Position numbers and translations under genes: made by a program. This document shows positions 1-8,458 of a DNA stretch of 64,000 bases, in pieces; position 1 is the first letter of the stretch; every line of letters starts with the position of its first letter. A model generated the notes under the pieces. The model saw only the letters and a program-made list of their open reading frames with translations, was not told the DNA's origin and ran no database searches. The stretch is from Collinsella aerofaciens. Lineage in GTDB: Bacteria > Actinomycetota > Coriobacteriia > Coriobacteriales > Coriobacteriaceae. The stretch covers positions 2,108,001-2,172,000 of the forward strand of contig NAKE01000001.1 of the NCBI GenBank assembly GCA_008680965.1, written 5' to 3'.

Positions 1-1
1 C

Positions 2-757
2 CTGCAGCAGAAGACCGACATGGCCAACCGCGTGCAGAAATTCATCGACTGCCGCTCCAAGGACAAGAGCCGTCGCGAGATCTACATCGTAGAGGGCGAC
101 TCGGCAGCAGGCGCCATCCGCACGTCGCGCGATGCCGAGTTCCAGGGCGTTATGCCCGTCCGAGGCAAGATCCTCAACTGCCTTAAGGAGGACTACCCGC
201 GCATCTTTAAGTCCGACATCATCATGGACCTCATGCGCGTGCTGGGCTGCGGCGTGGAGATCAAGGACAAGCGCATCAAGAACCTTGGCGCTTTTGACCT
301 GGACAACCTCAACTGGAACAAGGTCATCATCTGTACGGACGCCGACGTCGACGGTTACCACATTCGCACGCTCGTGCTCACCATGCTCTATCGACTGGTG
401 CCCACGCTTATCGACGAGGGCTACGTGTATATCGCCGAGTCTCCGCTCTACGAGATCAACTGCAAAGAGAAGACCTACTTTGCCTATACTGAGCTCGAGA
501 AAAACGGCATCCTCAAAGAGATCGGCGACCAGAAGTGCTCGATCAACCGCTCCAAGGGTCTTGGTGAGAACGATCCGGACATGATGTGGCTCACCACCAT
601 GAACCCCGAGACGCGCCGCCTAATCAAGGTGGAACCCGAGGACGTCACCAAGATGGAAACCATGTTCAACCTGTTGCTGGGCAACGACGAGGCGGGCCGT
701 AAGCGCCACATCTCCGAGCATGGCAAGGAATACCTGGACCAGCTGGACCTGCAATAG
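2..757 (+). CDS. parE: Type IIA topoisomerase subunit B, C-terminal part (ParE or GyrB)
   Basis: Partial gene, open at the left edge of the window in this frame, so the start lies upstream. The visible part carries the TOPRIM motifs: EGDSAAG near the beginning, then DADVDG inside CTDADVDGYH, which bind the Mg2+ used in DNA cleavage. The GyrB/ParE tail follows (MNPETRRL...). The subunit hydrolyses ATP and supplies the TOPRIM half of the strand-passage enzyme. It is followed 45 bp later by the A subunit, so the two form one operon. The B/A order with a short, ParC-length A subunit suggests topoisomerase IV rather than gyrase, but the two cannot be separated with certainty from this fragment. 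Confidence 0.9.
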   Translation: MQQKTDMANRVQKFIDCRSKDKSRREIYIVEGDSAAGAIRTSRDAEFQGVMPVRGKILNCLKEDYPRIFKSDIIMDLMRVLGCGVEIKDKRIKNLGAFDLDNLNWNKVIICTDADVDGYHIRTLVLTMLYRLVPTLIDEGYVYIAESPLYEINCKEKTYFAYTELEKNGILKEIGDQKCSINRSKGLGENDPDMMWLTTMNPETRRLIKVEPEDVTKMETMFNLLLGNDEAGRKRHISEHGKEYLDQLDLQ

Positions 758-802
758 CAGCAAATCGATAGCGACGGCCCATAAGAAGTTCAAGAGGAAA
801 TC

Positions 803-3043
803 GTGGCAAAGAAGAAGACGAAGAACCAGCCAAAGAAAAAGCAGGTCAACGCCGAGAACGTCATCGGCCTGCACTCCGAGGTCACCGACCAGCCGATTAC
901 GCAGACGCTCGAGGTCAACTACATGCCCTACGCTATGAGCGTCAACGTCTCGCGTGCATTCCCCGAGATCGACGGTTTTAAGCCCTCGCACCGCAAGCTG
1001 CTCTACACCATGTACAAGATGGGCCTGCTCAAGGGCGAGCGCCAGAAGAGCGCCAACATCGTGGGCCAGACCATGAAGCTCAACCCGCACGGCGATGCCG
1101 CGATCTACGAAACGATGGTGCGTCTGGCCACCGGCAACGAGGCGCTGCTTGCCCCCTTCGTGGAGTCGAAGGGCAACTTTGGCAAGTACTATTCGGGCGA
1201 CCTGAGCTACGCCGCCTCGCGTTACACCGAGGCCAAGCTCTCCCCCATCAGTGCCGAGATCTTCAAGGACATCGACAAGGACCCGGTCGACTTCGTTGAC
1301 AGCTACGACGGCGCCATGAAGGAGCCGCGCCTGCTGCCCACCACGTTCCCCAACATCCTCGTCTCGGCCAACAAGGGCATCGGCGTCGCTATGGCGTCCG
1401 ACATCTGCGGTTTCAACCTCAACGAAGTCTGCACCGCCACGATGCACTACCTGCAGGATCCCGACTGCGACCTGCTCGAGTACATGCCTATGCCCGACTT
1501 CTCGACCGGCGGCGAGATCATCTACCGCCGCGAGGAGATGGAGAAGATCATCGAGACCGGCCTTGGCAGCTTCCAGATCCGCTCCCGCTGGCGCTGGATT
1601 CCCGAAGAGCGCATCATCGAGGTCTACGAGATCCCCTACACCACCAAGACCGATGTCATCATCGAGCGCATCGTCAAGCTCTCCAAAGAAGGCAAGGTCA
1701 AAGAGATCGCAGACATTCGCGACGAGACCGACCTTTCGGGTCTGCGCATCGCTATCGACCTTAAGCGCGGCGTCGACCCCGACAAGCTCATGGCCAAGCT
1801 CTATCGCTCGACCACGCTGCAGGATTCGTTCTCGTGCAACTTCAACGTACTGGTCGACGGCTATCCCCGCGTTATGGGTGTGCGCCAGATCTTGCACGAA
1901 TGGGTCAAGTGGCGTATTGAGTCCACGCGCCGCCGCATTAACTTTGACCTGGGCAAAAAGTCCGAGCGCCTGCACCTGCTGCACGGCCTTGAGGCGATCT
2001 TGCTCGACATCGACAAGGCGATTGCCATCATCCGCGGCACCAAGCTCGAGGCCGAGGTCGTGCCCAACCTTATGAAGGGTTTCGACATCGACGAGACCCA
2101 GGCCGAGTTTGTTGCCGAGCTCAAGCTCCGCAACATCAACGAGGAGTACATCCTCAACCGCACCAAGGACATCGCCAAGCTCGAGGGTGAGATCGCCGAA
2201 CTCGAGGAGATCCTCTCGAGCGAGGACAACATCAAGAAGGTCATCAGCGACGAGCTGGTCACGGTTAACAAGAAGTACGTGATGCCGCGCCGCACGGGCA
2301 GGATCGAGCCCCATGAGGTTATCGAGGTAAGCTTGGAGCCCGAGGTCGAGGAGTACCCGGTTACCATCATGCTTTCGCGCGATGGCTACCTCAAGAAGAT
2401 GACGGACCGCGTGCTCAAGAAGGCGACCACGCTCAAGTACAAGGACGGCGACAAGCCCTTTATCGAGTTCCCGTCCTCCAACACCCACGAGCTGCTGGTC
2501 TTTACCAACAAGAGCCAGGTGTACAAGTGCAAGGTCGCGGCGTTTGAGGATACAAAGTCGGCCCAGCTGGGCTCGTACCTTCCGACCGATCTTGAGATGG
2601 AACCCGACGAGAGCGTCATCTGGGTCATCGACCCCGAGGACTACAAGGCCGACGTGCTGTTCGTCTTTGAGAACGGCCGCGTGGTGCGTGTCGCGCTTTC
2701 TGGATACGTTACCAAGACCAACCGCAAGCGCCTCAAGAACGCCATCTATGGTGGCAGCAAGCTGCTGTATGCCCAGGTGCTCAAGGAAGATCGCGACATC
2801 GCGCTGGTCTCGAGCGACTATCGTTTGATGAACTTCAACACGTCGCTGCTTAAGACCAAGACGACCACCAACACGCAGGGCGTCCAGGCCTTCACCGCCA
2901 AGAAAGGCCGCTCGGTCACCACGGTGGGCACGACCGAGGAGATTCTTGGCGCCGGCGTCTCCGCCGAAAAGTTCACCGCGCAGAGCCTCCCCTCCGCCGG
3001 TGCCCTCATGAAGGAAAATGACATGCCGAGTTTGTTTGACTAG
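803..3043 (+). CDS. parC: Type IIA topoisomerase subunit A (ParC-like)
   Basis: 746 residues. GTG start, chosen because AAGAGGAAATC precedes it and the MAKKKTK start is followed by a lysine-rich tail before the conserved core. Subunit A cleaves DNA through a catalytic tyrosine, here Tyr141 in AASRYTEAK. The quinolone-determining segment is NPHGDAAIYETM (94-105). Its Ala99 sits where E. coli GyrA has Ser83, and Glu103 where GyrA has Asp87. The length matches ParC (about 750), not GyrA (about 850), and no GyrA-box (QRRGGKG) is visible, which favours topoisomerase IV. A terminator follows 38 bp after the stop. Confidence 0.9.
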   Translation: MAKKKTKNQPKKKQVNAENVIGLHSEVTDQPITQTLEVNYMPYAMSVNVSRAFPEIDGFKPSHRKLLYTMYKMGLLKGERQKSANIVGQTMKLNPHGDAAIYETMVRLATGNEALLAPFVESKGNFGKYYSGDLSYAASRYTEAKLSPISAEIFKDIDKDPVDFVDSYDGAMKEPRLLPTTFPNILVSANKGIGVAMASDICGFNLNEVCTATMHYLQDPDCDLLEYMPMPDFSTGGEIIYRREEMEKIIETGLGSFQIRSRWRWIPEERIIEVYEIPYTTKTDVIIERIVKLSKEGKVKEIADIRDETDLSGLRIAIDLKRGVDPDKLMAKLYRSTTLQDSFSCNFNVLVDGYPRVMGVRQILHEWVKWRIESTRRRINFDLGKKSERLHLLHGLEAILLDIDKAIAIIRGTKLEAEVVPNLMKGFDIDETQAEFVAELKLRNINEEYILNRTKDIAKLEGEIAELEEILSSEDNIKKVISDELVTVNKKYVMPRRTGRIEPHEVIEVSLEPEVEEYPVTIMLSRDGYLKKMTDRVLKKATTLKYKDGDKPFIEFPSSNTHELLVFTNKSQVYKCKVAAFEDTKSAQLGSYLPTDLEMEPDESVIWVIDPEDYKADVLFVFENGRVVRVALSGYVTKTNRKRLKNAIYGGSKLLYAQVLKEDRDIALVSSDYRLMNFNTSLLKTKTTTNTQGVQAFTAKKGRSVTTVGTTEEILGAGVSAEKFTAQSLPSAGALMKENDMPSLFD

Positions 3044-3080
3044 GTACCACGGCAACGAGATCGTTAGATACTTCGCAAAG

Positions 3081-3129
3081 CGACGAGGCCCGGAACGCAA
3101 CGGCATTGCGCCCGGGACTCGTCGTTTTT
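3081..3129 (+). terminator. Rho-independent terminator after parC
   Basis: Stem CGACGAG/CTCGTCG extended by CCCGG/CCGGG with one mismatch, followed by GTTTTTCTT. It closes the parE-parC operon. Confidence 0.8.
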
Positions 3130-3225
3130 CTTCTCAACTATTTTTTAACGCAGATAAATTGATTTCTGCTTATTTTTCTGCGTAAAAAATGTCAGCGTCA
3201 CTACTTCGATGCCCTTTGGTCAGTC

Positions 3226-3282
3226 GTTAGCAAAACTTGCAAAAGTTAGCAAAACTTGCAAAAATTAGCAAAACCTGCAAAG
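3226..3282. repeat. Three tandem 19-bp repeats upstream of an AAA ATPase gene
   Basis: Units at 3226-3244, 3245-3263 and 3264-3282. The first two are identical (GTTAGCAAAACTTGCAAAA); the third differs at three positions. Each unit contains GCAA-AAC-TTGC, a small inverted repeat, and successive units also create TTGC-N8-GCAA. The array ends 8 bp before the ATG at 3291 and overlaps the ribosome binding site region. It looks like a repeated operator rather than coding sequence. Confidence 0.75.
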
Positions 3283-3290
3283 GAGCTACC

Positions 3291-4385
3291 ATGGAGTACA
3301 GCAAGAACCCCTTTACCCCAACATTTGGAAGCGTCCCTCCCTTTCTAGCGGGTCGCGAGCATATCCTGCGCGACATCAACCGTGGCTTTATCAACGGCCC
3401 AGGAGATCCCAACCTGTCGACCATTTTTACTGGCGCAAGGGGAACGGGCAAGACGGCACTTCTCTCGCTCCTTTCAGAAACAGCGCTTGAACACGACTGG
3501 ATCGCAGCAAATGTCTCCGCCATGCCAGGCATGCTCGAAGATATTATCGAGCGAACCAAAGAAGCCGCAGATAGCTACCTCTCACAGCCTCACGCGCGCA
3601 TAAACGGTGTTCAAATTGGCCCAGTGGGCATCGATTGGACATACGCTCAAGAGGCTCAGGGCAACTGGCGCACGCGCATGAATGGCATCTTTAAGCAACT
3701 CGAAAAACATGACATCGGACTTCTCATCACCATCGATGAAGTCACCGTCGATCTCGAAGAAATGCTTCAATTTGCCTCTGTTTACCAGCACTTTGTACGC
3801 GAAGGTAAAAAAGTTGCCCTACTCATGGCAGGACTGCCCTACAAAGTATCGGCGTTGCTACGTAACGATTCCGTCTCGTTCCTCAGACGCTCCCAGTATC
3901 ATCAGCTGGGACGAATCACTGATGTTGAGATTGCAAATGCATTTCGTAAAACCATTGAAGCAGGAGGACGCTCAATCACGCCAGAAGCGCTCGAGGATGC
4001 CGTGAAGGCCGTCGACGGATTTCCCTACATGATGCAGCTCGTCGGATACCGCACTTGGGATGTTTCGGAAAACTCGCCCCAAATCAGTACATCCGATGTC
4101 CAGCAGGGTTCTCTGCTTGCCCGTATGGAGCTGCGCGATCGTATTCTCGAAACGACCTATCAGGAGCTTTCCGATAAAGACATTGAGTTTTTGCTCGCGA
4201 TGCTGCCCGATTCTGGCCCCAGCAGGGTCTCGGAGATAGCCAAACGCATGGGCGTCGCCAGCAACTACGCAAGCCAATACAAACGCCGCCTCCTCGAGGA
4301 CGGCGTTATCGGGGAACGTGGACGTGGCCTCGTCGGCTTCGACATCCCCGCGTTCAGGGAATTCTTGAACGAGAAGGCGTTTTAG
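3291..4385 (+). CDS. AAA-type ATP-binding protein with C-terminal winged helix
   Basis: 364 residues. The ATG at 3291 was chosen because AAAGGAGCTACC stands just before it and the protein then begins MEYSKNPFTPTFG. The same frame stays open upstream only through the 19-bp repeats. Walker A is GARGTGKT near residue 49 and a Walker B-like LLITIDEV follows near residue 147. The C-terminal 90 residues resemble a winged-helix domain (SRVSEIAKRMGVASNYASQ). This is an ORC/Cdc6-like AAA layout, and such orphan ATPases are common in Actinomycetota without a known role. The function is not assigned. Repeats in front of the gene suggest self-regulation or a replication- or plasmid-like role. Confidence 0.8.
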   Translation: MEYSKNPFTPTFGSVPPFLAGREHILRDINRGFINGPGDPNLSTIFTGARGTGKTALLSLLSETALEHDWIAANVSAMPGMLEDIIERTKEAADSYLSQPHARINGVQIGPVGIDWTYAQEAQGNWRTRMNGIFKQLEKHDIGLLITIDEVTVDLEEMLQFASVYQHFVREGKKVALLMAGLPYKVSALLRNDSVSFLRRSQYHQLGRITDVEIANAFRKTIEAGGRSITPEALEDAVKAVDGFPYMMQLVGYRTWDVSENSPQISTSDVQQGSLLARMELRDRILETTYQELSDKDIEFLLAMLPDSGPSRVSEIAKRMGVASNYASQYKRRLLEDGVIGERGRGLVGFDIPAFREFLNEKAF

Positions 4386-4415
4386 CACACCGGAATTGTC
4401 CGCGGGAGCATCGTT

Positions 4416-4480
4416 GCATGGCAATCAGCAATCCTCTTGGTAAGGGCAGCAAGCATTTCCGCTTGTGCTGATTGCCATGC
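4416..4480. repeat. 15-bp perfect inverted repeat between convergent genes
   Basis: Arms GCATGGCAATCAGCA (4416-4430) and its reverse complement (4466-4480), with a 35-nt loop that can form a further short stem. No T-run follows on either side. It lies between the 3' ends of the ATPase and flavodoxin genes, so it may be a bidirectional transcription barrier. Confidence 0.6.
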
Positions 4481-4493
4481 GCTCCTCTTGTCC

Positions 4494-5024
4494 TTAGGCG
4501 AGCTTGCGGGCGAGCTCGCGCACCTCTTCCAACTTAGGCGAGGAGGCCATGCTGTCGCGCTCGGTCATGCCGCTAATGGTGACAATGCCCTGGTCCTCCC
4601 ACTTGCAGTACGCGCAGGTTGACTTGTACATGGCAATCGCCGCATCATAGACACCCTCGCTGTGGCTATCGAGCAAAAGGGCCGTCTTGGTGAACGGGAA
4701 ACCCGTGGCACCGAAGGCGTACAGGCGGTCGATGGCGGTCTTTTCCTGCGCAGTGATATCAAACCAGTAGATAGGCGAAGCGAAGACAACCATGTCGGTG
4801 TCTTTCAGCGACTCAATCACGTTGGCCATGTCATCCTTCTGCACGCAGACGCCCTCATGGGCGAAGCAGTACTGGCATCCCAAGCAGCCGGCGATCTTCT
4901 TGCTGGCAACGCGGATGACCTCGACCGTATGGCCGCCCTCACGCGCGGTCTCGGCAAACGCCTCGACCATGGTATCGGTATTGGCGCCCTTACGCGGGCT
5001 GCCGCTCAATACAACGATATTCAT
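4494..5024 (-). CDS. Flavodoxin-like NAD(P)H-dependent FMN reductase family protein
   Basis: 176 residues. The N-terminal MNIVVLSGSPRKGANT is the FMN phosphate-binding loop of the iron-sulfur flavoprotein/NADPH-dependent FMN reductase family. A cysteine cluster CLGCQYCFAHEGVC follows near residues 47-60, as in members that carry a cluster or redox-active thiols, and PIYWFD is the family's flavin-contact segment. It is probably a cytoplasmic electron carrier or quinone/nitro reductase; the substrate cannot be told from sequence. The ATG is preceded by GGAGAGGGAATCCT. It is single and convergent with the ATPase gene. Confidence 0.85.
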   Translation of the reverse strand: MNIVVLSGSPRKGANTDTMVEAFAETAREGGHTVEVIRVASKKIAGCLGCQYCFAHEGVCVQKDDMANVIESLKDTDMVVFASPIYWFDITAQEKTAIDRLYAFGATGFPFTKTALLLDSHSEGVYDAAIAMYKSTCAYCKWEDQGIVTISGMTERDSMASSPKLEEVRELARKLA

Positions 5025-5228
5025 AGGATTCCCTCTCCTTCATGCTGCAGGCGCGCAGCATTTTTTCTTGTAACCAAAACAAATGGGGTTAATCAATCGC
5101 CAGCAGGCCATATCTCTTGCTCAAGTTCCCTAAAGAAGCTCAAGGCGATTGCGATTGCCTTATACAACATCGAAAACCAAAGAGGGGCCATAGCAACGTC
5201 GCCTGCCTGAAATGGCACGCTGTCAAGA

Positions 5229-5783
5229 TCAACTACGGGGATCGTGACGAGCCGATACCGCCCGCATGCCCCCTTCGGAATAGGCGCTGAGCAGCTCCTG
5301 AGCGTGGGCAAACTCGGGCCCTCGCCTCCAACCGAGCAGGCGGTTGACCGCGAGATTTCCCTGGACGTTGTGGACGAAGAGCAGATAGGCGTCCTCGCGC
5401 GAAAGCCCAGTCTCCTCCATGATCGAGGGAACCATCTGCTCGGCGCCGCGCTCGACGACGCGCTGTGCCACCCGGGCGTACGCGTCGTCATCCGAGTAGA
5501 GCAGATAATAGTCATCGTTTGCCGGCGGACGCTGGCAGAGGGCACCCGCCTCCGTTCCCTCGAGCGGCGGCACCGCCGCCAAGGCCTCGTCGATAAGCGC
5601 GTCGAGCAGGGCGAACTTGTCCTCGTAGTGCAGATAGAACGTGCCACGGTTGATATCGGCGCGGCGGCAGATATCCGCTACCGTCATCTTCGCGAAGCCG
5701 ACCTCGGCCAGCAGCGCGAAGAACGCCTCCCGTATGACCGAGAGTGTATAGCGTCGGCGACGATCGATCTTCCCCGCTTCCAT
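5229..5783 (-). CDS. TetR-family transcriptional regulator of the sirtuin locus
   Basis: 184 residues. The start at 5783 was chosen for its strong ribosome binding site (GGAGGGG, 2 nt before ATG); an upstream start is possible but unsupported. The N-terminal helix-turn-helix is typical of TetR (TVADICRRADINRGTFYLHY, residues 36-55). The ligand domain ends MRAVSARHDPRS. It is transcribed divergently from three sirtuin-like genes, with a partial palindrome over the other promoter (5889-5904), so it probably represses them. A second, internally deleted copy lies at 8459-8809. Confidence 0.88.
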   Translation of the reverse strand: MEAGKIDRRRRYTLSVIREAFFALLAEVGFAKMTVADICRRADINRGTFYLHYEDKFALLDALIDEALAAVPPLEGTEAGALCQRPPANDDYYLLYSDDDAYARVAQRVVERGAEQMVPSIMEETGLSREDAYLLFVHNVQGNLAVNRLLGWRRGPEFAHAQELLSAYSEGGMRAVSARHDPRS

Positions 5784-5888
5784 TACCCCTCCAATTGCAA
5801 CGCTCGACAATGCCCGGCAAACGCTCGTTTATCGACAGCAGGCCGAAGCTGTTCATTGCTCTTAAGCAAATCGACATGGATACTTTTT

Positions 5889-5907
5889 ATAGACACCTGT
5901 TTATAAT
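5889..5907 (+). promoter_or_regulatory. Probable TetR operator overlapping the -10 box of the sirtuin operon
   Basis: ATAGACA-CC-TGTTTAT is a near-perfect inverted repeat with one mismatch (5889-5904). A perfect -10 box TATAAT overlaps its right end (5902-5907), and the GTG start follows 20 bp later. No good -35 box is seen, which suits a regulated promoter. The core ATAGACACCTGTTT recurs at the same place in the duplicated locus (8916-8929). Confidence 0.55.
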
Positions 5908-5926
5908 AGCTGAAAGAAGGTATCCA

Positions 5927-6892
5927 GTGACCCTGTACGAGCAGCTCGTTATCGAGCTCACCAACCAATCGTTTTCCCTTCAGGCCGCCTACCGCAGCGG
6001 CGGCACGCCCTATGAGCTGAGTGACCGCGAGCCCGAGCCCTACGACCAGCAAATCAGGGACTTCGCCCGCATGATCGAGGAAGCCGATTGCGTGCTGGTG
6101 GGCGGGGCCTCTGGGCTCTCCGCGGCGGGCGGCGGCGACTTCTATTACGAGGACAACGCAACCTATCGCAGGCATTTCGGCAAATTCGCCGAGCGCTACG
6201 GTTTCAAGGGCGCTTTCGAGGGGTCGTTCTACCGCTGGCCCACCGCCGAGGCGCGCTGGGGATACCTCGCCACCTTCCTCGACACCACGCTCAACGCCCC
6301 GCTGCGCAAGCCCTACAAGGACCTCGACGCCATTCTCGCCGAGAAGGATTTCTTCGTGCTCACCACCAACCAGGACACGCAGTTTGTGAAGCTCTATCCC
6401 TGGGAGAAAGTGGCAGAGATCCAAGGCGACCACCGCTTCTTTCAGTGCTCCCGCTGTTGCACCGACGCGGTGTGGGATGCGGTCGAGCCGGTCTCCAACA
6501 TGGTAGAGGCCATGGGAGGCGGCCTTGAGGTTCCGACAGAGCTCGTGCCGCGCTGCCCGCACTGCGGGGCAGAGGCGTTCCCCTGGGTTCGCGGCTACGG
6601 CAACTTCCTGCAGGGCGAACTCTACGAGGAGCAGTACCGCAAGGTGTCCGACTGGCTCGACGCGCACGCACGGCAGAGGATCCTCTTCCTCGAGCTGGGT
6701 GTGGGCCGCATGACGCCCGCGTTTATCCAGGAGCCGTTCTGGGCCCTCACGGCGCAGTTACCGCAGGCCAGCTACATCGCCGTAAACAACAAGACGCAGT
6801 TTCTCCCCCGCGCGATCGAGGATCGGGGGCTCGCCGTTCGCGCCGACATCGCCGACGTGCTCGCCGACGTGCGCAAGACGCTGGGGAGGTAG
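5927..6892 (+). CDS. Sirtuin-like protein, class M (SirTM-like), first of three
   Basis: 321 residues. The GTG at 5927 was chosen because the second copy of the locus has ATG at the homologous place (8953) and AGAAGG precedes it. Sirtuin landmarks in order: nucleotide loop VLVGGASGLSAAGG, TTNQDTQF in place of the usual TQNID, IQGD where ordinary deacetylases have a catalytic HG, paired cysteines CSRCC and CPHC for zinc, and LELGVGRMTP late in the fold. Glutamine in place of the catalytic histidine is a hallmark described for class M sirtuins, which ADP-ribosylate protein rather than deacetylate it. Activity here is inferred. The usual SirTM partners (macrodomain, GcvH-like protein, lipoate ligase) are not nearby. 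Confidence 0.75.
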   Translation: MTLYEQLVIELTNQSFSLQAAYRSGGTPYELSDREPEPYDQQIRDFARMIEEADCVLVGGASGLSAAGGGDFYYEDNATYRRHFGKFAERYGFKGAFEGSFYRWPTAEARWGYLATFLDTTLNAPLRKPYKDLDAILAEKDFFVLTTNQDTQFVKLYPWEKVAEIQGDHRFFQCSRCCTDAVWDAVEPVSNMVEAMGGGLEVPTELVPRCPHCGAEAFPWVRGYGNFLQGELYEEQYRKVSDWLDAHARQRILFLELGVGRMTPAFIQEPFWALTAQLPQASYIAVNNKTQFLPRAIEDRGLAVRADIADVLADVRKTLGR

Positions 6893-6895
6893 CGC

Positions 6896-7594
6896 ATGGA
6901 GACGGCGAAAGCAGTTCGCATAGGCAGGGCGCTAGCCGAAGCGGATCTTGTCATCATCGGCGCTAGCAACGGACTCGACATGGCGGAGGGGCTCAACCTT
7001 TTCTGCGCCGATGCTCATTTCCAAGAGGCGTACGGGGACCTCGCCCAGGCAGACGGCATCGGCTGCATACTGCAGGGGCTCGCTTCCCCGGATGCCAGCG
7101 TGCGACGCCGATGGGCCGAGCGGTTCCATCAAAAGGAGTATCTCGAATATGAGCCCGGCTCGCTCATGAACGGGCTGCGGCGTCTTACGGAGCACGCCGA
7201 CACCTTCGTGGTCACATGCAACATCGACGGGCACTTCGCGCGCGCCGGGTTCGACGAGGAGCGCGTGCTCGAAACGGAGGGGAGCATACGCACGTCGATC
7301 GACGAGCGGCGTCTCGCCCATCCAGACGCCCTCGCCACGGCCCAGCTCGAGGAGCTCGAGCGCCTTGTGCAAGCCCATCGCAACGGCAGGGTCGCCATCC
7401 TCGAACTTGGCGTGGGACTGCGCAACGGCATCATAAAGCACATGCTCGCCCAGATCGCGAACGTCTGCGAGCACGCCACCTACATCGTGTTCAACTACAG
7501 CCAGGCTATGGCGCCCGATGCATCGTGCGAGACGATTCTCGTTGACGGCGATATGGCCCCGGATTTCGAGGAGATCGCCCGATGCCACCCCTAG
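6896..7594 (+). CDS. Sirtuin-like protein lacking the zinc site, second of three
   Basis: 232 residues. ATG follows the previous stop by 3 bp, with GGGGAGG overlapping that gene's end. It keeps the sirtuin order: VIIGASNGLDMAEG, TCNIDGHF, and LELGVGLRNG near residue 165. It lacks the two cysteine pairs that hold zinc in its neighbours, is about 90 residues shorter, and has TEGS where the other two have IQGD or YQGS. It may be a catalytically dead or regulatory partner, or the third component of a complex. Start and end overlap the neighbouring genes, so the three are translationally coupled. Confidence 0.65.
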   Translation: METAKAVRIGRALAEADLVIIGASNGLDMAEGLNLFCADAHFQEAYGDLAQADGIGCILQGLASPDASVRRRWAERFHQKEYLEYEPGSLMNGLRRLTEHADTFVVTCNIDGHFARAGFDEERVLETEGSIRTSIDERRLAHPDALATAQLEELERLVQAHRNGRVAILELGVGLRNGIIKHMLAQIANVCEHATYIVFNYSQAMAPDASCETILVDGDMAPDFEEIARCHP

Positions 7595-8430
7595 AAAGAG
7601 AAGCGCGTAGGCTTCGAAGCCTTATCGACGATGCCGACGCCATCATCGTCGGCATCGGCTCGGGCATGTCGAGCGCCGCCGGGTTCAACCATTACAACCG
7701 CGCGGGCATGGCGCGCGCAGGAATGGCGGACTGGCAGCAAGCCTTTGGCTTCAAGAGCCTTTTCGACGGCTTCTACCACCTCTACCCCAGCCTCGAGCAG
7801 CAATGGGCCTACTACGCGCGATATATCGATTTCATGCTGCGCGAGCCGACCTCGCAGCCCTATCTCGACCTACGGTCCCTCATCGGCCATAAGGATTACT
7901 TCATCCTGAGCACCAATGTAGACACCCAAGTCGAGAAGACGTTTCCCGACGAGAGAACCTGTAACTATCAGGGAAGCTTCGCGCACCTTCAGTGCAAGCA
8001 GCCATGCTGTGACGAGCTCTTCGACGCGAGCCCCTACGTCGAACGCATGCTCGCGGGCATGGCGGGGTTCGAGGTCCTCAGCGAGGATATCCCCCGATGC
8101 CCGCATTGCGGCTGGCAGCTTGTGCCGTGGGTGCGCGACGACACGTTTCTGCAGGGTGCGGCCTGGCGCGAGAGCCTCGGACGATACGAGCGCTTCGTGT
8201 GCGAGCACAGCGATCACCGCGTGCTGTTGTTGGAGCTCGGCGTAGGCGAGATGACCCCCGGCATCATCACGCTCCCGTTCTGGAGCATGACCGCGAAGCT
8301 GCCGGATGCGCACCTTTTGAGCGTAAACATCTCGGGCGACTCGGCTCCGTTGCAGCTTGGAAGCAAGGCAGAGGCGATCCAGGCCGATTTGGGCGCCCTG
8401 CTCTCGGTGGCGCGGGCAGGTGGCGAGTAA
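7582..8430 (+). CDS. Sirtuin-like protein, class M (SirTM-like), third of three
   Basis: 282 residues. ATG lies 13 bp inside the end of the previous gene, with GAGGAGATCGCCCG before it. Motifs: IIVGIGSGMSSAAGF (NAD loop), STNVDTQV, YQGSF with glutamine at the catalytic-histidine position, zinc cysteines in CKQPCC and CPHC, and LELGVGEMTP. It is a paralogue of the first gene. About 660 bp of it (7751 to about 8407) recur almost unchanged at 10962-11618. Probable NAD-consuming ADP-ribosyltransferase by analogy with SirTM; neither target nor partner gene is visible. No clear terminator follows. Confidence 0.75.
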   Translation: MPPLEREARRLRSLIDDADAIIVGIGSGMSSAAGFNHYNRAGMARAGMADWQQAFGFKSLFDGFYHLYPSLEQQWAYYARYIDFMLREPTSQPYLDLRSLIGHKDYFILSTNVDTQVEKTFPDERTCNYQGSFAHLQCKQPCCDELFDASPYVERMLAGMAGFEVLSEDIPRCPHCGWQLVPWVRDDTFLQGAAWRESLGRYERFVCEHSDHRVLLLELGVGEMTPGIITLPFWSMTAKLPDAHLLSVNISGDSAPLQLGSKAEAIQADLGALLSVARAGGE

Positions 8431-8458
8431 CGCGGAGCGGTAGACGCGCAATGAGGTT

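Noticed and set aside
620..3106. 828-residue open frame on the minus strand across the topoisomerase genes
   Set aside because: Antisense shadow of high-GC coding sequence; no ribosome binding site or known domain, and the plus strand holds clear topoisomerase motifs.
3226..3282. CRISPR array
   Set aside because: Three adjacent 19-bp repeats with no spacers and no cas genes; no CRISPR seen anywhere in the window.
4416..4480. Insertion-sequence ends
   Set aside because: 15-bp arms but only 35 bp between them and no duplication of flanking bases; more likely a hairpin between convergent genes.
5744..5926. N-terminal extension of the first sirtuin protein from an upstream ATG
   Set aside because: It would run through the TetR ribosome binding site and the operator/-10 box; the duplicate locus starts at the position matching 5927.
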